37,335 nucleotides of DNA from CAZXPG01 sp964643145. GTDB taxonomy: Bacteria; Pseudomonadota; Alphaproteobacteria; Rickettsiales; Arcanibacteraceae. Made by a program: the position numbers and the translations under genes. The first letter of the stretch is position 1. Each line of letters opens with the position of its first letter. The notes beneath the pieces were generated by a model that made no database searches, had not been told where the DNA came from, and was given only the letters and a program-made list of their open reading frames with translations. The stretch covers positions 1 through 37,335 of the forward strand of contig CAZXPG010000012.1 of the NCBI GenBank assembly GCA_964643145.1. The letters are read 5' to 3'. Positions 32,436 to 37,335 of the stretch are shown in pieces.

Positions 32436-33368
32436 ATGATGGCAAAAACAACAGGACTTGGGCGAGGCCTTTCAGCCTTAATGGGAGAGGGCGGAAAACG
32501 TAATAGCACGGCAGGAGGGGCGGCTTCAACGTCAGTAAAGGCGGAAGATAGAAACCTGCTGCCGCTAGAGATGCTCTCTCCTGGCAATTTTCAGCCACGC
32601 CGGTTATTTACTGAAGAGAATCTGCATAATCTGGTGGAATCGATTGTCAAGAATGGTGTCATTCTACCGGTTATTGTGCGGCCTGCTGAGAAGGCAGGGC
32701 ATTATGAAATTATTGCGGGGGAAAGGCGGTGGCGTGCCAGTAAAATAGCGGGGCTTACCTCTATTCCGGTTATTATACGGGAATTGACCGATAAAGAAGC
32801 ACTGGAATTTGCCCTGATTGAAAATATCCAGCGACAAGATCTGACGCCGCTTGAAGAGGCAGATGGCTATCAGCGGCTGATCAATGAGTTCTCCTATACC
32901 CAGGAAAATTTGGCAACACGGCTGGGGAAAAGCCGTAGCCATATTGCCAATCTTTTGCGGTTGCTGGGGTTGCCGCCATCGGTAAAGGAATTGCTTCATG
33001 CGGGCGGTCTTTCGATGGGGCATGCGCGTGCATTAGTCAATGTAGAGGGCGCGGAAACATTGGCGGTAAAAATTATCGAGGAAGGTTTGAGCGTGCGTCA
33101 GACCGAGAAGCTGGTGCAAAACAAGGCCACACCTAAAGCCAGGAAGGCGGCATCTAAAGAAAAAAATAGTGCTCCCGTTCTACAACAGAACGGGCCAATT
33201 GCATCCCATCAGAATGAAGATATTGCCCATATTGCCGAGGGGCTTTCGCGCAATTTGGGAATGCCCGTGTCGATCGCTGAGCAGCATAATAGTGGAACAG
33301 TGACCATCCATTTTAACGGGTTAGTCCAGTTGGATACGCTATTACAATTGTTGAGTGGGCGGATTTAA
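32436..33368 (+). CDS. parB: Chromosome partitioning protein ParB
   Basis: CTP-dependent clamp that loads on parS and spreads. The N-terminal GLGRGLSALMGE is the ParA-stimulating motif. The CTP-binding/ParB box has ENLHNLVESI and GERRWRASK, followed by ENIQRQDLTPLEEADGYQRL. The helix-turn-helix (LATRLGKSRSHIANLLRLL) recognises parS. The C-terminal dimerisation domain ends in VTIHFNGLVQLDTLLQLL. The frame extends upstream, but ATG 32436 (or 32439) follows AAGGGGGG and gives the family N-terminus. The stop is five bases from a convergent gene. Confidence 0.96.
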   Translation: MMAKTTGLGRGLSALMGEGGKRNSTAGGAASTSVKAEDRNLLPLEMLSPGNFQPRRLFTEENLHNLVESIVKNGVILPVIVRPAEKAGHYEIIAGERRWRASKIAGLTSIPVIIRELTDKEALEFALIENIQRQDLTPLEEADGYQRLINEFSYTQENLATRLGKSRSHIANLLRLLGLPPSVKELLHAGGLSMGHARALVNVEGAETLAVKIIEEGLSVRQTEKLVQNKATPKARKAASKEKNSAPVLQQNGPIASHQNEDIAHIAEGLSRNLGMPVSIAEQHNSGTVTIHFNGLVQLDTLLQLLSGRI

Positions 33369-33373
33369 CAGGG

Positions 33374-36300
33374 TTAAAAACGTCGTATGAAGATTCCTCG
33401 TAAAAATCCTGGGGTAAGGAGCGAGAGTGGGTTCACTGTGAGTGCAGCCTTATCAATGGGCCCTTTCAGTGTATAATTGGCGGCAATAATGCCTTGATGC
33501 TTGCCGCCCATCAGTAGCTTGCCAACGAGTGGAATACGGCTTACCAGGCTGTTGATGCCATATACCGTGGGGGTGACAATCCCGCTCATATTAAGAGTGC
33601 TAGCCTCTAGGTTAATTTCTCCATTACTGGTAATGCTAAGCAACGGGCCGGTTGCTCGGGCATCTTCAAGTATTACTACCCCTCGCGCCAGGCTAAAGGG
33701 CGCATCCAGCTTATCAAAACTGATCCCTTCTCCTTTTAATACGTTTAACAGCCCAATGCCAGGTAATGTCACCACTGCCAATATCTGGCTGAGAATAGGG
33801 TTATTGACCGTGACAAAATGCCGGATAGTAATGCTGCCAACCCCAATAGTGCCGCCTTCGGGTTTGTGGGAAAAAGTAGCGTGTAATTGTAAGGTGCCGC
33901 CCTGAATGGTGCGCCCAATCCCAATTGCCCGGATAAGGGCTGCGGCATTGTCGGAACGCAGGACAAGAACGCTATAGGATTTACCAGGGCTCAAACTGAG
34001 AGATACGCTGTTATTGTTGGCAATACTGGCAGTAAAAGAGGCGCTCGTGCAAAAGACTGCGCTACAAAGCAGTTTGCCACGTAGGTTCGTAAGTTTCTCG
34101 GCATTCTTCATCCATAGTTGTGCAAGTTCTACGGTTAAGATAATGCCGGTTCTGGTTTTAGAGGGTTCAAGCAGCCGGTGGAAATTCACCGGTTCCATAT
34201 CGAGGCCAGCCCCCTTGATGGTAAGCCGTGGTATAGGGCCAGCCCTGTAATGCAGGGTGAAGTGATTGCGCCCACTGACAAATTGGGTTATATGCACATC
34301 CTTCACCGAGAAATCTTCCCCCATATCCAACGATCCTCTGGCCTGCACCCCATCTGCTGTATATTCCCACGAGGGGATGGCGATGGGAGCTCCTTTAGCG
34401 ATAGTTGCGGCAAAATGTAGGTTTCCTGCTGTTCCCATGGGCTTTGCTATATTAAACCGTTCCCATGTGAGTGTGGCTTCCCTTGCATCCATTTCGGCAT
34501 TGAGCCGTGCCATCCCTTGCGTGTGGGTGATATGAAACTGTGCCGCTATTGCACCTGCGGTGAGTTCGGGGCCATCATGTAAGGCAAGCAACGCGGTGTC
34601 TTTGGGCATGAGAGTGGTCTTAACATGGATATTGCTGGTAAAAGCGGTTCTGGGGTTTAATGAAACCGTGGCATCCACTGAGGAAGGATTGCCATTTAGC
34701 AGTACCCGACCATGTAGGGCTAGTTGTTTATGAGTGAGGGTTGCTATCAACTTTCCGCCGGTTACATCAAGATGGGGCAAGAGTTTAGGAACGCGTATAG
34801 CAGTCAATGTGCTTTCTGCATTCAGGGTAATATCCTGGAGGGTAAGGTGTGGTTTATAGGGGATTGCCAACTGCACCGTGCTTTCCGCCTCACCCTCCAG
34901 TGCTTGAAGATGCAGAGGCATCGTATGTTCTGGCAATGCATGTATGGGGATAAAAGCAAGAAGATCGGCAGCATTACCTTTAGCGGTTGCCTTCGCTGTC
35001 ACGGATTTGCCGGTAATATCCATATAAGGCACATCCACCTCGGCGTTTGTCACCACGGTCTCTTTCATTCTGGCCTGGCTGCTGGTAATATGGATGCGGT
35101 TACTATCAAAATGCGCCACGCCGGTAATGGCCTCTATGGCTGGCAAAGGAGGAAAATAATCAAGCTGTGTACCGCTGAAATGCACGGTTGCTGCAATAGC
35201 ATCGGGGGGGAAGTGTTTGTTAGAAAAATATTCTGGCCGTAGATGGAAGGTTCCCACAGCCTTGCTCACCATGCCGCCACTAATCCGTGAAGTGACCCAG
35301 TTGCGGGCTTTGGGGGCAATAGCTAGTGGCCAGAAACTAGCCATAGTATTCACAGGAAAATGCTCTATAGCGATTTTCAGGGTGTATTCCGGCCTATCGG
35401 TAAAGAGTTCATCTGCTGTCATTGCCAAATGCAGGGCAATATCATGCTGGAAACGCAGGCTGGCGTTCGTAATCTCGATCCGATGCCCGCCTTGTGTCAC
35501 TGTGCCTCGCAGGGCAATCTTCTCTGGGTAAAGCGGTTCTTGCATATAGTTGGGGTGGAACCATTTGCCATAAGCATCTTCTATGGTGAATTGCCCATGC
35601 TCAAGCCGCCCATCCTGGTTAAGGCGTAAAGTGGTGTGGGCTGTCAGCACCATATGGGTGTTATTATGTGCAAGAAACGGTGCAATTTCCTTACGGAAAG
35701 GGATAATCATTAGCAGCTTATGGACAGGAAAGCTATTGACGGCTAGTTTCGCTTCTATCTTATTATCGTTGGTAAGGAGGGCATGGGCGGTAACCGTTGC
35801 TTCCTCTCCGGTGAAATCCAGGCTGCTGCGTAGCCATAATGTTGGCATACCGTTTACGATCTGCATGGTAAGGCTGGTGCGTGGCACATGCCAGAGCATA
35901 GAAATAGTAGGTGTGTCTAGAATCAGGCTGGCATTCTTCAGTGTAATACGCCGGAAAGGCAGTGTATTTTTCTCCTGCATGAGAGCAAGGAACTGTTGCA
36001 AGCGCGTATGATAGAGGGTTTCAAGTTCCTGTGTGCTTAGAGGATGGGTAGGGGTGCGGAAGCGGAGCGTGGGGCCAAGCACCGTGAGGTTGGTGGGCGC
36101 AAGCGATCCATCCAGCAATGTATCCAGCGAGAACCCCAGCGACACTACCGGAAAATGCAGCCCCACCACGCCAGAGGCAGTGATCAGCCGCATATTGACA
36201 GAGCGGATATCAAACTTACGTTCCTGGCTATCCCATAGCAGTAGGGTTTTTTCAATAGATACTTTGTAATTACCGCCAAGCGCGTTAAAACTATAGGCAA

Positions 36301-36433
36301 TATAGCTGTTTAAAAAGGGCAGGGAACGGGGGGCCTCCTTCACCCAAAGCAGGAAACTTGCTGTCACTGTTAATACAAGTACCAGGCTGACGAGCACCAT
36401 CCGTGTGCCCAGCCGAAAGGATGTCCGTATCAC
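33374..36433 (-). CDS. Large AsmA-like / DUF3971 envelope protein
   Basis: 1019 residues with one N-terminal membrane anchor (about 12-31, VLVSLVLVLTVTASFLLWV) and a long extracytoplasmic part of repeated beta strands, as in AsmA, TamB and YhdP. The middle (FPVNTMASFWPLAIAPKARNWVTSRISGG) is typical of DUF3971. The C-terminal segment (SLARGVVILEDARATGPLLSI, then GEINLEASTLNMSG and NYTLKGPIDKAALTVNPLSLLTPGFLRGIF) is the AsmA-like C-terminal domain. Such proteins form grooves that carry phospholipids between membranes. The start is GTG at 36431-36433. It is convergent with parB. Confidence 0.88.
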   Translation of the reverse strand: MIRTSFRLGTRMVLVSLVLVLTVTASFLLWVKEAPRSLPFLNSYIAYSFNALGGNYKVSIEKTLLLWDSQERKFDIRSVNMRLITASGVVGLHFPVVSLGFSLDTLLDGSLAPTNLTVLGPTLRFRTPTHPLSTQELETLYHTRLQQFLALMQEKNTLPFRRITLKNASLILDTPTISMLWHVPRTSLTMQIVNGMPTLWLRSSLDFTGEEATVTAHALLTNDNKIEAKLAVNSFPVHKLLMIIPFRKEIAPFLAHNNTHMVLTAHTTLRLNQDGRLEHGQFTIEDAYGKWFHPNYMQEPLYPEKIALRGTVTQGGHRIEITNASLRFQHDIALHLAMTADELFTDRPEYTLKIAIEHFPVNTMASFWPLAIAPKARNWVTSRISGGMVSKAVGTFHLRPEYFSNKHFPPDAIAATVHFSGTQLDYFPPLPAIEAITGVAHFDSNRIHITSSQARMKETVVTNAEVDVPYMDITGKSVTAKATAKGNAADLLAFIPIHALPEHTMPLHLQALEGEAESTVQLAIPYKPHLTLQDITLNAESTLTAIRVPKLLPHLDVTGGKLIATLTHKQLALHGRVLLNGNPSSVDATVSLNPRTAFTSNIHVKTTLMPKDTALLALHDGPELTAGAIAAQFHITHTQGMARLNAEMDAREATLTWERFNIAKPMGTAGNLHFAATIAKGAPIAIPSWEYTADGVQARGSLDMGEDFSVKDVHITQFVSGRNHFTLHYRAGPIPRLTIKGAGLDMEPVNFHRLLEPSKTRTGIILTVELAQLWMKNAEKLTNLRGKLLCSAVFCTSASFTASIANNNSVSLSLSPGKSYSVLVLRSDNAAALIRAIGIGRTIQGGTLQLHATFSHKPEGGTIGVGSITIRHFVTVNNPILSQILAVVTLPGIGLLNVLKGEGISFDKLDAPFSLARGVVILEDARATGPLLSITSNGEINLEASTLNMSGIVTPTVYGINSLVSRIPLVGKLLMGGKHQGIIAANYTLKGPIDKAALTVNPLSLLTPGFLRGIFIRRF

Positions 36434-36499
36434 CGCATGGTTCCTTTTTCTTTAGGCCATTGTCAGAATGAGGCTGTGCTCGCTTCATTTAACAGGGGG

Positions 36500-37096
36500 C
36501 TATTGTATCTGTTTCTTTAACGCGCCTGCGATCTGTGCAACCGTAGCATCGGGCGCAAAATGCGTCACATAATTGCCGTTAGTATCCATCAGATACATAA
36601 AAGCCGAATGGTCAATCAGATAGTTAGTGCTGTCTTTCTCGGCCACTTTATTGTGATAGACGCGGTAGGCGGCGGCGGCGTTTTTTACTTGTTCTGCACT
36701 ACCGGTTAGCCCAATTATCCTATCATTGAAATGCGATAAATAGCTTTTCAGTTGTTCTGGCGTATCCCGTTCTGGGTCGAGGGTAATAAAAAGAGGCTGC
36801 ACCTTGCTTGCATCCTCCCCAAGCATTGTCATCACTTGGCTGATGGTGGCAAGGCCGAGTGGACAGACATCCGGGCAATAGGTGAAGCCGAAATAGACCA
36901 GCATCCACTTACCCATGAAATCAGTATCATGCACAGGCTTTTTGTTAGTATCTTCCAGGGTGAATGCTCCGCCAATCTGCGCCACTCCTTGTGTTGTTGT
37001 AGAGGGGGATTGTTCTCTCCCGCTGTTGATAGCTACCATAGCAACACCAAGCACCATGGCAAGCACAGCACAACTGATAACAATAATTTTCCGCAT
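36500..37096 (-). CDS. SCO1/SenC-family copper chaperone
   Basis: Thioredoxin-fold protein delivering copper to the CuA site of cytochrome c oxidase. An N-terminal membrane anchor (about 4-24) is followed by GGAFTLEDTNKKPV. The copper motif is FGFTYCPDVCPL (CxxxC), with LFITLDPERDTPEQL and the distal copper-ligand His in YLIDHSAFMYLMD. Length is 198 residues. It lies 66 bases upstream of the AsmA-like gene on the same strand; oxidase genes are not in the window. Confidence 0.94.
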   Translation of the reverse strand: MRKIIVISCAVLAMVLGVAMVAINSGREQSPSTTTQGVAQIGGAFTLEDTNKKPVHDTDFMGKWMLVYFGFTYCPDVCPLGLATISQVMTMLGEDASKVQPLFITLDPERDTPEQLKSYLSHFNDRIIGLTGSAEQVKNAAAAYRVYHNKVAEKDSTNYLIDHSAFMYLMDTNGNYVTHFAPDATVAQIAGALKKQIQ

Positions 37097-37129
37097 AATA
37101 GTCTTGTCCTTATATGAAATCTATCCTGA

Positions 37130-37138
37130 TTATCCACA
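37130..37138 (+). promoter_or_regulatory. Isolated perfect DnaA box
   Basis: TTATCCACA lies 34 bases upstream of the SCO gene start, in its promoter region. A single box away from oriC could be a regulatory or titration site, or chance. Confidence 0.4.
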
Positions 37139-37260
37139 TAACGCCTCTGTGCCGCAACCTAAAAAGAAACTCAACTGTGGGATAAACAGCACTTTTCTAA
37201 AATAGAAGTTAAAAATACCAGCCTGTTGTGTTAGCGGGAAGAATGTTTTATAGTAGAACT

Positions 37261-37293
37261 CAGTGTTGGATAAGCTACGCTTATCCAACACTG
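37261..37293. repeat. Palindromic repeat B, copy 4
   Basis: Perfect 15-bp arms (37261-37275 and 37279-37293) with a 3-base loop. Relative to copy 1 the stem carries a paired change (CAGTTTTGG/CCAAAACTG becomes CAGTGTTGG/CCAACACTG), which keeps base pairing. A CTTCAAG-type remnant of hairpin D follows at 37312-37330. Confidence 0.75.
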
Positions 37294-37335
37294 TCAACTA
37301 TTTGAAAAATAATGATTCAAGGCGGCTTGAACCAT

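Overview
This window looks like chromosomal DNA of an alphaproteobacterium and carries a probable replication origin. The main evidence is the order hemE / AT-rich DnaA-box region / pyruvate,phosphate-dikinase regulatory protein (the RP001-type gene), which is the known oriC neighbourhood of Caulobacter and Rickettsia. About 11-13 kb away lie mnmG-rsmG-parA-parB and two parS sites. An alphaproteobacterial zapA-6S RNA-fau arrangement and an N-terminally extended, TIGR02186-paired TauE/SafE gene fit the same class. Moderate-to-low GC, many short palindromic repeats, a broken-up lepB-rnc-era-recO cluster and an isolated trpFBA suggest a reduced or host-associated lineage (Rickettsiales/Holosporales-like). 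That last placement is inference only.

Layout. 1-8785: housekeeping genes, namely recO (minus), the trpF-trpB-trpA operon, a BON lipoprotein divergent from phoU, then gpmI, lepB, rnc and era. 8786-13188: an accessory stretch punctuated by three copies of a 42-bp palindromic repeat. It encodes a Coq4-like/sensor/degenerate histidine kinase fusion, an MFS transporter and a small secreted protein with a mirrored CX3C cysteine pattern. 13195-17535 (minus): hemE-hemH-hemJ and an ABC exporter. 17536-18051: oriC. 18052-20505 (plus): the PPDK regulatory protein, a ZauP-like coiled coil, zapA, 6S RNA and 5-formyl-THF cyclo-ligase. 20480-24753 (minus): three unrecognised hydrophilic/coiled-coil proteins, two of which share N- and C-terminal motifs. 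24925-28933 (minus): mutY-tatC-uspA and the TIGR02186/TauE pair. 29128-33368 (plus): mnmG-rsmG-parA-parB. 33374-37096 (minus): a giant AsmA/DUF3971-type envelope protein and an SCO1/SenC copper chaperone.

How the genes work together. Origin firing (DnaA boxes), segregation (ParA/ParB/parS), division (ZapA/ZauP) and late heme synthesis (HemE, HemJ, HemH) are all near the origin. The least explained parts are the Coq4-sensor-pseudokinase fusion, the symmetric-cysteine secreted protein and the coiled-coil trio. All identifications come from reading motifs by eye; no database search was run.
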